Assembly: GCA_021029095.1 (NCBI GenBank)
Contig: JAJOHG010000004.1
Coordinates: 1,364,001 to 1,428,000 of the forward strand
Source: Phellopilus nigrolimitatus
Taxonomy: Eukaryota > Basidiomycota > Agaricomycetes > Hymenochaetales > Hymenochaetaceae
Direction: 5' to 3'
DNA length: 64,000 nucleotides
How positions within the stretch are numbered: the stretch's first letter is position 1; the number at the start of each line of letters is the position of its first letter. A program made the translations under genes and the position numbers. Below, one piece after another: positions 35,616-47,833 of this stretch. Under the pieces are notes generated by a model. The model was not told the DNA's origin, made no database searches, and saw nothing but the letters and a program-made list of their open reading frames with translations.

Positions 35616-38468
35616 TCACTCGTTCCATCTAGGCCGGTTGAATCAAACCAAGTCAGCAGAGGCACAGGAATTTCTTATTCAGTGCAGCAGAGGCACTCAC
35701 GCAACCAAAAACATACACAACACGCCAAACGCCATCGCGCCGAACTACACGAAAAAACGTTGAATACAATCAGATCATAACACAAGGGTTTTCGCGGACG
35801 TCAGATGAAGTAGGAACTCAGCTCGTACCTCGCGCAGCGCCTGCTTTGCACTCTTGCTTTCTTGCAAGAGTCTGGAGCGTCGTAAAGGAGCGCATCGTCA
35901 GTTACCTTCCCGCAGTTAGCAAGTACCATAAGGAAACTGCATACGTGGGCAGGACGGCCACAGCGCCAATGTACATGAACCCCCCGGCAACGAACGGGAT
36001 CACCTATTTGAGAAACCCCGTATACAGTGCGGCGAAGAGGCGCGGAAGGTGGTTGCGAATATGGTGTCGAGTGCAAAATCCCAGAGAGGAGTTAGCAAAA
36101 GTATTGCAGAACTTTAAATCATTATTTCTGTTGACTAGAATGAGCAACAAACACGCACCAAATCTGCAAATTGCACCGTTGTACCCAGAAGGCCCCTGGC
36201 CCCCTGTCGCACTGCAGCGGCCAGATCAAGTGAAGCATGTTCATCAGCGCCCGTGGCGGACAGGTTGTGGATCGCGATGCCCATGAACGTGCTTCATAGA
36301 TAGTATCGAAAATGGACAGTAGGCGGAACACCAGCGGATGAACAGCGTGAATGTCAATACGAATGTAAATCGGAATTCGGCGACGAAACCAGGGGCAAGC
36401 GCGTGAGAGGCGAGGGCAATGCCGACGGCAAAGGAGACGCGAATAATCAGTCTCTATGTCAAAAGACAGGGATCAGATTAACTCACCCAATCTGCAGTGC
36501 AAGATCAATATCGAGTCAAGTTCGGATCCAATCAGGGACCAAATTCGAGACCCAAGTGTTGAAGAGACAATATCAAATGACGTAGAAGGTCCCGCAATCA
36601 TAGGGAGGCAATTAATGTTCGTCCGGAGGTCGAGGTGTTGAAGCAAGTGAAATGAAGGAAACGAAAAGATAAGACTAGCGTTAGTTTGCAGGACATGTGG
36701 TTAAGAACGTTGTAGGGCAGCGATCAGAAGTAGAAAAAGATGGATAGCAGGAAGGCCCTCGAAACGCGGGAAATATTTGCGATCAAATAGTGTAATGCGC
36801 GGAGACAACTCGAAAAGAGGTATAAATAAAACACGCACGAAGGCGCCCACGGCGGTAATGTATTGACTCTGCATCGCCTGACGTTTTGAGAACCCGGACC
36901 GTATAAGGATCGAATAGTCGGCGATTTCATGCGGAATCTCGTGCGCGAAGCAAGCAAGCGTTGTCGTCGCACCGATGAGTGGTGACGAATAGAAGGATGC
37001 AGCCATGCTGTATACCGACGACCGTGTCCGCGACAGTGGATGGATGAGGTGTGAATGGAAGACACGATGACGGAGAATGCGAAAGGAAGGGCGAAGGTGA
37101 GGGCATGGTGAGGACGAGAAGACGAGGATGCGATCGTAGAAGTGCACATTGCAAGGTCATTTAGGTATTGCCGGAATGAGAGGCAAGAATGTGCAGCCCG
37201 TGCATGAGCGCAGGTGCGTCAGAACAGATAGAATTAGCATAAAAGGACGCGAGGAGCCAATCGGCAAGTCGTAACTACGCACGCAAGACCGTCGGTTCTG
37301 TATTCGAAATATCCGGAAAACATTAAGCGCCTTGGAAACGTCATTGTTTCGTCAAGAGTACTCACATGTTGTGCACAAAGTCACCAAAAAGGTTCAAGTA
37401 CGCCGAAAGTTTGGATGGCCCGGTGACGTCCTTCTTCTCATCTTCGCGCTGACGCTCCTCGCTCTCAGTTTCGGCATTAGCGCCCGAGCGCAACCGCAGA
37501 CCGTCCTTGTCTGATTTTACCACGCCTGTGCTAGTCCCGTTGCCTATTTCTGGACTGTGCGAATGAGAATGGGAGTGTGATTGGCCACCTTCACTCTCAT
37601 CGCCGCTGAGAACACGAAGGGACTTTTCCATGACGAAGAAAGCGGCGAACCCGGCGAAGATACCTAACCTGGGAAATAGTTTGGATATCAGAGAAACCAC
37701 GTAGCGGCTATTTCGTTCAGAATGAAAATGCGTACCCAATAAGGATGTTTCTCTTCTCCTCGACCATAACAAAGTGGACACCAGGGTCTTGATGCTCACC
37801 CATAAAGGCGTGCGGTACAAGATGTAAGAAAACATCCGATAATAAGCCCCCGGTCTAAGGAAAAGTGTTCACATATGGTCACACTATACGATAAGAAAGG
37901 AGCTTACTGCGAAAGCAGTCATGGTGTTGAGAGTATTGGGATTGATTTGTGAGGGAATCACAGCCAGTATAAAATTAGGAACACTTCCACATCGTTGTCA
38001 AAAATAGTGAATATGGACTTCATTGGATATACTTACGAGCTGATATAGAAGGTCCCGAGGACTGGGAAAGAGCCGTCAAAAAATGTCGGAGGGAGAACAC
38101 ACTGAATACACTCACTAGCATTCCATCCTGCACTGCTAAACGGAAACAAAATCGCGAACACCTTGCGCATGATCGGCGACTCTCCGGCTTCGACCTCCTC
38201 TTTCAACTCGCTGAGCCTTTTGACAACGTCGCATTTTTGAATCTCTGAATCCTGCACCAAACGCGTCAGTTTCGAATGACAGCCAGGCAGGCAGCGCGTC
38301 GGACGCGACTCTGCCACGTGACGACCACACGAGAAGTCCAATTCGGAGACGTACCCGAATCGCAAGCGCACCGTCTGATTCTTTTGTCGCCGAAGCTAAG
38401 ACAACACAGGTGCACACAGCGAGTATGACGAGTACGGCCCTTCGCGAAGAGATTCTGAGCGAGGACAT
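35616..38468 (-). CDS. ZIP-family zinc transporter (Yke4/SLC39A7 type)
   Basis: Fourteen exons (38468-38355, 38251-38116, 38061-38037, 37983-37908, 37854-37736, 37668-37366, 37297-37283, 37007-36839, 36491-36487, 36291-36159, 36003-35945, 35871-35829, 35744-35701, 35628-35616) join in phase to 417 residues. A signal-like N-terminus is followed by membrane helices, a His-rich loop (SHSHSHSHS), and the two metal sites of ZIP helices 4 and 5: HNITDGLA and HEIPHEIADY. The latter is typical of the KE4 branch, which moves zinc out of the ER/Golgi lumen. HNITDG depends on a 15-nt exon, and AVGAFIGTFMGIAIHNLS depends on a 5-nt exon (ATTGG) framed by perfect CTGCAG and GTGAGT signals. The frame is intact while its neighbours carry frameshifts. 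Confidence 0.93.
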
Positions 38469-38599
38469 GGTAGTGTGAAGGCGACAGCGTTAGACGTGGT
38501 CTGATCATCGCCCGGTAATATCCGGTAATTTTAGGTAACCTAGTCGATCGCGTCTTGACCACTGCGGTCCTCTCGTGCCACTCGCTCACCATAACTGCG

Positions 38600-39435
38600 A
38601 TGGCGACGTATCCCAATGAGTCTGAAAGTCATGTTCTGCGTGCCGCAGAGGAATTGATGAAGAATAAAATGGCCTCGTACGATCCATCGCACTGACTCCT
38701 ATCACGGTGAGTATTGGTTCAGATCCTGCTGTCCGTGGCGCACTTAGAAAGACATATATTGTTACACAGTCCAACGAGTCCGAAGAACAGCACTTGCCCT
38801 CGCGGACTCGCTGCCTCGAAAACCTGACTTTCTTGTCGTTGAGCTTGCTGCCCTGCTACACGACGTCCTCGATAAGAAATACGTCTCACACGACGTCTCC
38901 GCCGACCCCTTCGCGTTCTTTCTACCATTTTTCAAGAGTGTTAAGCCACACATAGACCTTGTAGCGACAGGTCAAGCGGTAGCTAGTAGCCAATATTGTG
39001 GAAAATGTGTCTTGGAGTACTGAAAAAAGGCTGCGTGCTGAGGTGCGATCACCGAATGGTATGAGACCGTGCGCGGAGTTGCATTGCGTGCAAGACGCTG
39101 ACCGCTTGGATGCGATTGGTGCCTTTGGCAAGAATTTATTCGCACGTTCTTTTGATAACTCCCAACTCACTTATTTTTAATCGACCCAGGTATAATGAGA
39201 TGTTCTGCATACAGCTGCGTAGGCGAACAGACCATTATATGTTCCGCCCGACGATGCGCGCCACGATGAGGCTGCTGTGGCGCACTTTCACGACAAACTC
39301 CTGAAAATCAAGGACCGCCTGAAAACTGAACCTGGCAAGAGGCTCGGCGAGGAGCGACATAATTTAATGCTGACTTTTATGGATGCTCTAGACAAGGAGT
39401 ACAGCTTCGGTGCTACTTATACTTCAAGCAGCTGA
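38600..39435 (+). pseudogene. HD-domain phosphohydrolase, multiply frameshifted
   Basis: Exons 38600-38706, 38770-39127 and 39190-39435 encode a recognisable HD-superfamily hydrolase of about 234 residues: H..VQRVRRTALALA, then VVELAALLHDVLDKK (the HD pair), and ELHCVQDADRLDAIGAFG (a DADRLD-type motif), then HFHDKLLKIKDRL. The frame must shift near 38693, 38980, 39043, 39071 and 39222; four of these equal one extra base, the one at 39043 two extra or one missing. Intron 2 uses a strong GC donor (TTTG|GCAAGA). This family hydrolyses phosphate esters of unknown small molecules. The number of lesions suggests a pseudogene, but the same +1 type also occurs in neighbouring essential genes, so poor sequence is possible. 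It is divergent from ZIP, 131 bp apart. Confidence 0.75.
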
Positions 39436-39647
39436 AAACAAAGATCTCTTGAATAAGGCCCGCAAGAAGTGCATATGCTAGAAATGTTGTATTTCAATTA
39501 TTGCAGTCACTAGGTTTCTCGGGAAATATAGACATGTACAACACACACACGGATACCCCTTGAGAATCTCGATAACGTACATCTTGGGTTGAAAAGCGAA
39601 ACTATATGCAAATCTATAAAAAAACGATAGTACAATGGGAAACAGTT

Positions 39648-41238
39648 CTAGAACTCGTCCATGTCAAAATTGTACACGAAATGCTTCAGAGTCATCGACA
39701 TCAATCCCGTTTGCCAGCATTTTACGTGTAGAAAAAGATGCTCACCTTGTACAAACTCATAACCTTAATCACCCATGCCTCCAAGTGGAAGATTTTTTTG
39801 TTGCCCAAGCGCATACGCACCTCCTTTTATTAAGTCAAGAATTAGAAATTCGCATAGATTGAAGGAAACCCTTACATAGAATGCTGCCCAATGCATGACA
39901 TCTGCCTTGATGGCTTCATCAACTCTCTCGACAACCCGGTCAGCGACGGTCTGTTGTGATGGTTGAGTCAGGATAGTATAGAATATTTAAAATTATAAGT
40001 TTACCTTCAAAATGACCTGTGGCAGGGTATGCAGTGGCTCAGCAGCTCATAGAACTTCGAGCGTACTTCCATTACTCGCGCAGGCGTCTGTTCCTGCACA
40101 ATTAGCTCGGCGACTTTGTGGCAGTATGTCTCCCAATCAGGCTTTGCAATCGTGAGAGGCCCGGATAAGTCTGGCCTATAGTTTGACCAGAAGAGAGTGA
40201 GTCCACGAATGAATAAACAGTAAGAGTGAAAGGACAGGCTAACGCACGACTGCATCTTGAGTGCCTCGAGCACCAGGAGCGCCTTTCGAAGGTTCCCGTT
40301 CGCATCCTCTGCAATCTCGCGCGCTGCGTCCTGGCGGGAGGTCGAACTTCTCTCGTTTCGCGACATGCTCTAAGCATATCTGCATTTCTTCCTCGTTCGG
40401 TGCCGCGACACGCATGAGTAAACAGCGACTCTTGATGGGTGCGATGAGCTTCGAGGTGCTGTTTGCGCAGAGGATGATGCGCATATTTGACATGTACTTC
40501 TCCATCGTTCGGCGCAACGCTGCTTGCGCGTCGCGCGAAAGGGAATCGGCTTCATTGATGATTACAACTAGGAAGGATAACTCATGAAGGGACGCGAAAG
40601 GGATCAGACTGGTGTTTACTCACCCTTGAATCTTTGCTTCGCGTTCAGGTCCACTTGCTGCGTTTGCGCAATCTCCTTCAATATCTCCTGAATCACCACT
40701 CTGTCGTAGATGCCCTACATCACTATTTAGGTTTCAAGCAGCGTTAGAACGCATTTGAATAGCATAGGTGCGGTACGTACCTCGGAGTGATCTCGATGTG
40801 GAAATTACTCTGCACAATGTTGACGTCTAACTTTTTCTTAGAAGGGGTCAAGAAAACACGTTGATCGATTTTAAGCTTCAGTCAAAATATGATTTCAGCT
40901 AGTGTTCAATCGGAATGTGCTGCGTGCGCACCTTTTCAACATGACTCCCAAACAGTTGCCGAAGCGTGCATGCGATGCGCGTCTTCTTTCCTGCGCCGCT
41001 GGGACCATAGAACAGCATGTGCGGAAAGTCACCAGAAGCAGCCTGTAAGCAAATGGTTTGGTCAGAGATACCCAAGTATCGAGCAGAAAACGAACCAAAG
41101 AGCGTAGACGTGCCGAAAGGCCTTCGTGGTAATGCAAGTCATCCAAGGTGTGCGGTCGGTACTATAATACGATTAACTATTAGCTGTTTGAGACACGAAC
41201 ATACTCGTCTGTCTTACCTTATCTACCCACAAAGTCAT
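39648..41238 (-). CDS. RFC5: Replication factor C small subunit (yeast Rfc5 / human RFC3 type), frame breaks
   Basis: Ten exons (41238-41218, 41161-41096, 41042-40932, 40875-40781, 40722-40624, 40567-40248, 40175-40005, 39950-39876, 39823-39746, 39683-39648) cover the whole clamp loader subunit, about 350 residues. It starts MTLWVDKYRP and has the Walker A GPSGAGKKTR, the SRC-box region RRTMEKYMSNMRIILCANST and IAPIKSRCL, and ends NFDMDEF. GAGKKT rather than GVGKT is the mark of the subunit that loads PCNA from the inner position. The frame must shift near 40714 (+1), 40335 (+1) and 40015-40027 (+2 in all); lengths of those exons confirm it by phase. As RFC is essential, these are probably inserted bases in the sequence. 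Confidence 0.88.
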
Positions 41239-41858
41239 GTTTCCGGCTTCTGATGTGTATGGAGGCTTGCGAGTTGAGATGACGAACTTTACCAGATTAC
41301 GCGTAGGATAACGCGTCAGTCACACCGTGACTTCCGAGCCACTACAGCGGGCCGTCGTTCCTTTCCTTCTTATCATTCAGCTCGCTCACTTCTACGTGCA
41401 CTCGAGGTCAAAAAGCGAAGCGTCGCAGGAAGCTTTGTATCACAGCCAGTACAAATACGTCGAAATTTTCTTCCACCTATTAAGACACTTTCATTCTACA
41501 GGAAATACCATGTTCCAGCTTCAAGTTGCGAGGCTCAGTCTGCAAACTCGCCTCGAGAGCATAAATTTGTTTGCTACGCCCACGGTCTCGGCATTTCTAA
41601 ATAAAAAAGTCCTCTACTGTGTATCCAATACCTCTCGTCCTGGTCAAGTCGCTCTTGCTAGTTTTGTACCACTGGATTGGATTGAAATGCCTCTGGAACT
41701 CGATTGGCACATACTAAGACCACTGTCAGCCCAGCAGGTCAGCTATAAAGTCAGCCTCCCCCGAACGAAGTTTCTTCTCGTCCTTGCTCTCTCCCGCCAT
41801 CGTCCCTCGCAGGTACAAGACCAAGAACGCCCATTCCAGGCCCTCTCCAGCATTAACA
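41239..41858. other. Divergent promoter spacer
   Basis: A stop-free 183-codon frame (41327-41875) lacks an ATG at its start and runs into the neighbouring gene in another frame; composition is promoter-like, with CT-rich stretches near 41740-41850. No gene supported. Confidence 0.45.
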
Positions 41859-44344
41859 ATGCCCGCCATCTCTAGCAGCTTCGTTCCTCCTCAAGAGCTC
41901 GGTGTTCCTGCTAGTCCTTCTGTCGACGGAGGCACGGTCCCCACGCACCACACACAGCTCATCGTCTTAGCAGCAGCAGCAGCATCAGTAACTGCCCTTG
42001 TCGTCAGCTTCTTCATCTGGCGTTACCTCACCAACCGTCGACAAGGCACAACGCGAACAGACATGGAGGCCCACCCTACCGCGGCTCACGCAGAGCCGAA
42101 AGCGAGCATCTCAAACCTTCCCACTTTCGAGATACCTTCTATCATCGTTACTGTTCACGATCTGGCACACACTCCATCGACGATCTCGCTCTTATCGTCC
42201 TCCGACATCACGTCAGCCGACAACTGCCTACCGGAGTCGGGCTTCACCGAGGATGTCAGCCTCATTTCCGAGTCTGAATATGAAGATTCGGCCGAAGACT
42301 GCTCGAGTATTCTCGCAAACTTCGGCCTTGATGATTCTTACTCCAGCAACGAGGACGAGAGTGACGGTAACTCTGCTTTTTCGGAAGAGATACGCGCTGC
42401 GGTTGAGTCTATGGCGGTTGATCTCAAGAGGTTCAGCATTGCGGACTCGCTCGACCTCAAGGACGTTGGCTCACGAAGATCTTCCGTGGTCATTGAGCCC
42501 GAACACGATGTTCCAGGATTCCGGGTGGAGAGCTCGGTGGACGATGCAGTCGAGAAGCTGGAGGCTGCTTTCCAGGTAAACTGTTTCTTCTTTTTCATCT
42601 CGACAATTGACGAAAAATGATATTCTAGGATTTCCGGCTTCTCGTCGCCGAACAGTCTCGCGATTCCTTGTTCTCGTCGGACGCAGTGTCCGAGATTGCG
42701 ACGCTCGAGCTCGTCCCTTCTCACACGAAAGTGGAGACAGTTCAAACAGCCGACTCGGCATCCTCGCTTTTCAGACGCATCGGCGATTCAGATAGAGCAA
42801 AGGCTTTGCTCAATGTCGCCGCTGACGGCTTCAAGAATGAGCGCATGGAGGTCGACCATTCCATTTTTCGAAAGCTCTCAACGAGCTTCCCATCCTCACT
42901 TAATCCGATACCGGAGGATGGCGAATTGGACGCTTCAAACGGCAGTACTAGGCTGGCCATTGATAACGAAATATCCCTTGCAAATCCCCTTCGAGCGGGC
43001 CACGAGGATAACCCTGCAATCGGTATTGAGGTTCAACTTACCGACCCTACTATCCTTCGGAAGCCCTCGAAGGAATTTTCCTCGACGCTCAACGCGATAC
43101 ACGAGGACGAGTCGAACGCTTCAAGCGGCAGCATTAAGCTAGTCGCTGATGACGAATCGACCTATTGCCCTTCCCTTCAGTCGTCACAAGACGACCGCAC
43201 GGTGTCATGCACCGTCGCTGATGAAAGTACAGGGGGCAGTCTATACGGATTTGCGGAGACGGCAGGCATGTCGATGGCCGCCGCTCTCGGAAAAGAGGAA
43301 TATATCCCATACTTTGGCGATTCGGGTCTGTATGGCATGGGTTTGCCATCTAAAGGTGTTTGGCATTATACGATCGGGTCCTGGAGGGAGGACTTTGAAG
43401 AGGAGAAGGAGTCGGCGGAGGGATTCGGGGAACTCACGAGCTTTCTCTTTCCTGGAGCCAGGTGCGCTCATCTCGATTCCACGGCTTCCGTGCTTGACTA
43501 ACATAATTCATCGCTACAGGGTTGGACAGACTGAGACAGATGACGCCTGCTCCCCTGATTCCGAAGAGATTCAAACACAGGCCTCGCCCATTGATGACTG
43601 TGTCTGCGCCAATGGGGCTGACGTGGTAGCGAACCAGTCTAGCCCCGTAATTGATATTACTCAACCGATTTCACCAGCGAGCTCCTGTTCGGAAGCTACC
43701 GTAGTCGGGATGCAAATGGCCAGCCCGTTGCACACGTCGACACCTATCTCCAAGTCAAGTCGCTTTCCGTCTGCGAAAGTCGCAGCTAGCATCTCAAAGT
43801 CTTTTTCGGGGTCTCTGAAACGGCTTAGCCCGACGTCGCAAAGAAGCTCCAAGCCGTCGCCTACGCCCTCGCCAAAGCAAATTTCGCCGACTAGGCCTCG
43901 TGCTGCCTCGTCTATGTCGTCTTCAAATAACTTGACAGGGACTCGTCCTGCGGCATCCTCGCCGCTCTCGCCCCCTTCCACGAACAGGAACGCGCGTGTC
44001 CTTCGGAATCCCTGCGATGTCTCGAAGCCAGCCGGTGCCTACGGAGCAGACCTTACCTATCCGTCCTCTCCGCCGGCCTCTGGATGCAATCAAGACTGGT
44101 GTACTTTCAAATGGCGTGCCTTCAGCGCCTCGCCCCGCGCGTAAAGGACACTGTGCGCACATCTTCTCAGTCAAAGTCCGAGAATATCAAAGTTCCAGCC
44201 CCGGGTCGCAACTTTTCGCCCAGCACTGCCCAGCCGGCGCAAACTGCCGCTATTCAAGTCAACAGACGGGCTTCCACTCTCAATGCTCAATCGCGTGCTT
44301 CCCAATATGTATCTGCATCTGCCCCTCGTCAAGCTTGGAGGTGA
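41859..44344 (+). CDS. Single-pass membrane protein, unknown function (two frame breaks at 3' end)
   Basis: Exons 41859-42575, 42629-43461 and 43520-44344 give about 790 residues if two single extra bases are discounted (near 43990 and 44140); read literally it stops at 44144. After 30 residues comes one membrane helix (LIVLAAAAASVTALVVSFFIW) followed by RYLTNRR, so the long acidic Ser-rich part is probably cytoplasmic. That part holds degenerate repeats: FRKLSTSFPSSLNPIPEDGE and LRKPSKEFSSTLNAIHEDES. The C-terminus is a Ser/Pro/Arg-rich disordered tail; the frame after each shift is clearly of the same low-complexity kind. I recognise no family. Confidence 0.7.
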
Positions 44345-44871
44345 ACGAACCTGCTTCTTGTTTCGTGGCTTTCTGCTTCTACACGGGCTACACCATCTAC
44401 CGTTTGTCTTCTGCTGTCTTCTGCTTGTCTTCTGCTTGTCTTCTGCTTGTCTTCTGTGTTGTCTTCTGTGTTGTCTTCTCTGGATCGAACGCTTCTGTGT
44501 GTCTGCTTTCTACCGTCTGTCTGGATCGTCTCGAATCTCCGCTCGTGTTTCAGCTATTTTCCGCTATCGTCAATCATATCTCCCATAGCCATGCCGGTAA
44601 TTGTCCTGGTATCTATTTCTTGCATTCATCTTCTATCGTATCGTATACCCTACTTTCCATCCCATCGCTTTCATTTTATCCCACGTCTTCCTATATCTTC
44701 CTTGCGTTCAGCTTTTCTTTCTCGTTTCCTATACACGGCATGTCTCGCTATCCATTCCTTGGTTTCATATTTCCGAAGTACTGTCCCAATTTATTCGCAT
44801 GTCTTTTCTCTACATGATTTGATATACAGATACATTCTTCCGAGCTCCGCCAGTGAAGTGAACCGTAGACT
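44345..44871. other. Convergent 3' region
   Basis: Pyrimidine-rich spacer between the convergent membrane-protein and ASA1 genes, including the minisatellite. Hydrophobic ORFs here (to 44817) come from TTC/CTT-rich composition, not from a gene. Confidence 0.45.
44404..44480. repeat. Minisatellite, 11-12 bp units (TGTCTTCTGCT)
   Basis: About six imperfect head-to-tail copies of TGTCTTCTGCT/TGTCTTCTGTGT on the plus strand, in the presumed 3' untranslated region of the membrane protein gene. Confidence 0.85.
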
Positions 44872-46376
44872 TCAAGGTCGTGGATACTCTTTGTTCTTAT
44901 CAAAATTCATGAGTTCCCAAACTGTCAGGCGAGTGTCCTGTGCGCCGGCAGCGAGCCATCGACTTCGCCCCTCTTTCTCCTCGTTTGTCAGTTCGTCATC
45001 CTCGTCTTCGCTGCCATCTCCATCGACAGTAGCATTACTGCAAGCAGATCGAGTGCTCGAGTGCGCAAATGCAAGCGCCTGGCAGCTTTTTGCGTGATAT
45101 GAAAGTGTGCCTAGCGACTTGAAGGATTTCGTCGAGAACAGCCGGATTCTAAGATTACAAATAAACTTAGTACAGCCAATTTGAAACTAGAAATACAGCA
45201 CTTACTTCCCATCCCACCCGCCGACGGCACAAATCCGTCCGTCCGATCGGAGGGAAATTGCGCTGTTTCCTGCTTGCCTGATTCTAAATTTCGCAAATCG
45301 CTCTCGCTTCCCCTCGTCCTTGTTCGTCTACTCGTCATGTTAGTCTTCATCGTTGGGTTATAAATCAGAGAACTCACAAATAAATCATAACGAGCAACAA
45401 TGTGGTCGGCCGATACTGTCAAGGCAAAAGAACAATCGGGAGATACAGCCATTCCCATTACTGATTCTCTGTGCTCTTTCGTCTTCCAGATACACTCCCA
45501 TCCTCGTCCTTCGATGGACATCTCACGATCCGCGTCTGTGTACCTCCGCAGCGCGACCTCACCACTTTCGTATGCGGATACAAGATGCAGCTGGCTCGAT
45601 CTGAGGAACAAATGCAGAGACATCAAAATGCCTTAACCGAATGAGATCACCTCAATAGGGATATGTAAGAGAAGATAAAATGAATTCACCTGTCTTCGCC
45701 TGACCACGGCCATCACGGTCAGGTTCCCAGCCTTTCATACCGATCTCAGGCGCTTCAAGCTTGCCAACAGCAGCGTGAACCCTCTTGCATGAAGAGAGCT
45801 CCCATACGTCTGCCTACTAGTCACGAATCAGAGTGCACAGAAATATCTCAAATCGTCAGCGCCGACCAAAGATGACTCGACGAGGTTAGGGACAGCTAGT
45901 AACGCCGACTCGGTAGACTGAAGAGGCAGATGACCTCGCTTCAGAGAATGCAAGTGGTAGAATCGAAAACCGACAGAAGTTTAAAGCATTGACGTCGAGG
46001 GAGTACCGCAATGCTGGCGTCGGGAGATCGGGACTCGAAGCAGCGTCTCCGACAGAATGAGGAGCAAGCACAAGCGCCCAGACGTGCAGCTTATTGTCCC
46101 TCCCATGACTGTCAAAATGAGCATTGGTTACCTCAGATAGCACATACAGACGCAGAGACGTACGTAACGATACTCGACTCCCATTCTTGCACGCCAAGTA
46201 TACTGTCTGTATGCGCTTTCCAGGCCGCAATAGAACGCAACGTGCGCGCTTGAGGTGACCACGACGATGCCGGACAGGTCGCCTGAGTAGAGACGTTCGT
46301 TGTCCGCTGAGAAAGATACGACGTTGACGTGCGACGCATGCACGCGTAGAATATGCGACGGCGACGGCGCGTGCAT
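44872..46376 (-). CDS. ASA1: ASTRA-associated protein 1 (Asa1/GNB1L-like WD40), two frame breaks
   Basis: Six exons (46376-46164, 46108-45867, 45813-45690, 45631-45378, 45327-45206, 45148-44872) give about 409 residues if an extra base is discounted near 46250 and another near 45911. It is a seven-bladed WD40 propeller with the Asa1 features: ILRVHASHVNVVSFSADNER, WKAHTDSILGVQEWE, THGRDNKLHVW, EHRESVMGMAVSPDCSFAL, CAVGGWDGKIRLFS and AAGAQDTRLTVWELMNF. Asa1/GNB1L works with the Tel2-Tti1-Tti2 chaperone complex that stabilises PI3K-like kinases and the Tra1 subunit. The ATG at 46376 opens close to the first repeat; an extra upstream exon cannot be ruled out. Confidence 0.82.
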
Positions 46377-46547
46377 TGCTTCGAGGTGGTCGTGGTCGGC
46401 TACAAGGAGGATCGACGCTGCTGTCAGAGCCAAATGCAAACACTGCTTATGGCAATCCAACTCTAAGCTGGTCACTCCCACCATGTCTCGCACAATAAAA
46501 GCTGGCTTACAATGCAGAGCTCGGTGTATTTTGACCTGCGCACCTCT

Positions 46548-47668
46548 ATGACGAGACACAACTTGGATTATACTCCGCTGCCTGTCGATGAGGATGAGAC
46601 GAACGAGTCGACGCCGCTCAGTACGTCAGATGAGTCGGGCACCCCGGCGTCAAACGACGACGGTAGGTCAACTATTTTATTCGCGTCTAGGTTTGATCTT
46701 TCCTGACACAAAATATTGCAGAGAAATCAGTTTGGAACAGTTCGAGTCTTTCCGAAAGGCATCCTGTTGTGCGCGGACTGCTCGTCGTGACTGTCGGTTT
46801 GGCTCTTGCTTGCTCGGTGGCTTCCCTTGTCTTTCTCTTCCTGAACGTACGCAGTCAGTGGCAGCTTCATGATCTACTTGGAGCAGCAGTCGTACATAGC
46901 GATCTAGGATATGTTAGACCTGATCCTGGACTTCTGGAGCGTCCGAGCGTGTACATCGGATTAGACAAGCTCCCGCTGGACGTCTCGCACTCTGCCCTCC
47001 CAGATACATTAGACGTCTTTCCGCCTTTCTTCCAACCAGTGGACCATATTCATCGCGATTATGTGTTTCCTAATGATGGACATGCCCGGTTCACCTTCAA
47101 CGGACGCGTGGCGCCAGGCGACCACCGCGTTCTTCTGACAGACCACGTACGTTCTTTTCTACTTGTACACATGCATGGCATGCGAGTTAGTTATCATGTC
47201 GATAGATCACGATGGTTGCCCAATTTCGCGTACATGACTATGGAATGGAACGCTGTCGCATCGTTTCATCTGTCCCTTCTTGGGAGCTTCTGCAATCCTG
47301 CAACCAGACGCTACATCTCGCGGGCGACACATCGAGCATAAAAGTCGTGAATCTCACTACTCCTGCCGCACCGCACTCTGAACTCGATGAGCGCACACTG
47401 TCTTGGGCGAGGAAGCCGCTCCGCGAAAAGGTCATAGCAACAGTCGCGCTCGAAGAGAACTCGACACACAAGTCTAATGAGTTCTGGTGCGGACCGTCAG
47501 GAAGTTTGCAGACTATTGAGCTACTCTGCCCAGGGGTGAGCTGCTACATCGAACTCTGGCAGGACTATTATTTCAAATCGCGGTTTGGTAAGTTATCACA
47601 GCTGAGTTGCTTTGCATGCGCTAACTTGACATGCAGGGATTTATATACAACAGTCGCCTTCTATCTGA
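46548..47668 (+). CDS. Single-pass membrane protein, possibly But2-like
   Basis: Four exons (46548-46662, 46722-47146, 47206-47587, 47637-47668) join in phase to 317 residues; frame intact. A Thr/Ser/Asp-rich cytoplasmic N-terminus (TPLSTSDESGTP) leads to one membrane helix (GLLVVTVGLALACSVASLVFLF), then an extracytoplasmic domain with MVAQFRVHDYGMERCRIVSS and two or more Cys. This layout recalls basidiomycete proteins with a But2 C-terminal domain, but I cannot confirm that by eye. It sits next to the UstYa-like pair, 165 bp tail-to-tail from the first one. Confidence 0.75.
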
Positions 47669-47833
47669 ACATAGACGAATTTTCTTGTCGGTTTTACTTG
47701 TATTTTGCGAACGAATCTATTGTCCTCCGACGCTTGCAAATGATGTTTTTGGATGATTTTATTCTGGGCTCTTTCTTTAGGTCTTCACTTGCGATTGCTA
47801 CTGGAAAAAATGAAGCAAGAACATCTCGATCCG

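Noticed and set aside
36837..36839. GC donor at the end of ZIP exon 8 (TTCGT|GCGTGT) skipping the microexon
   Set aside because: It would restore phase but yields AFVTFMG without the conserved Gly; the ATTGG microexon with perfect splice signals gives AFIGTFMG.
41327..41875. 183-codon plus-strand frame before the membrane protein
   Set aside because: Begins without ATG and overlaps the start of the better-supported gene in another frame.
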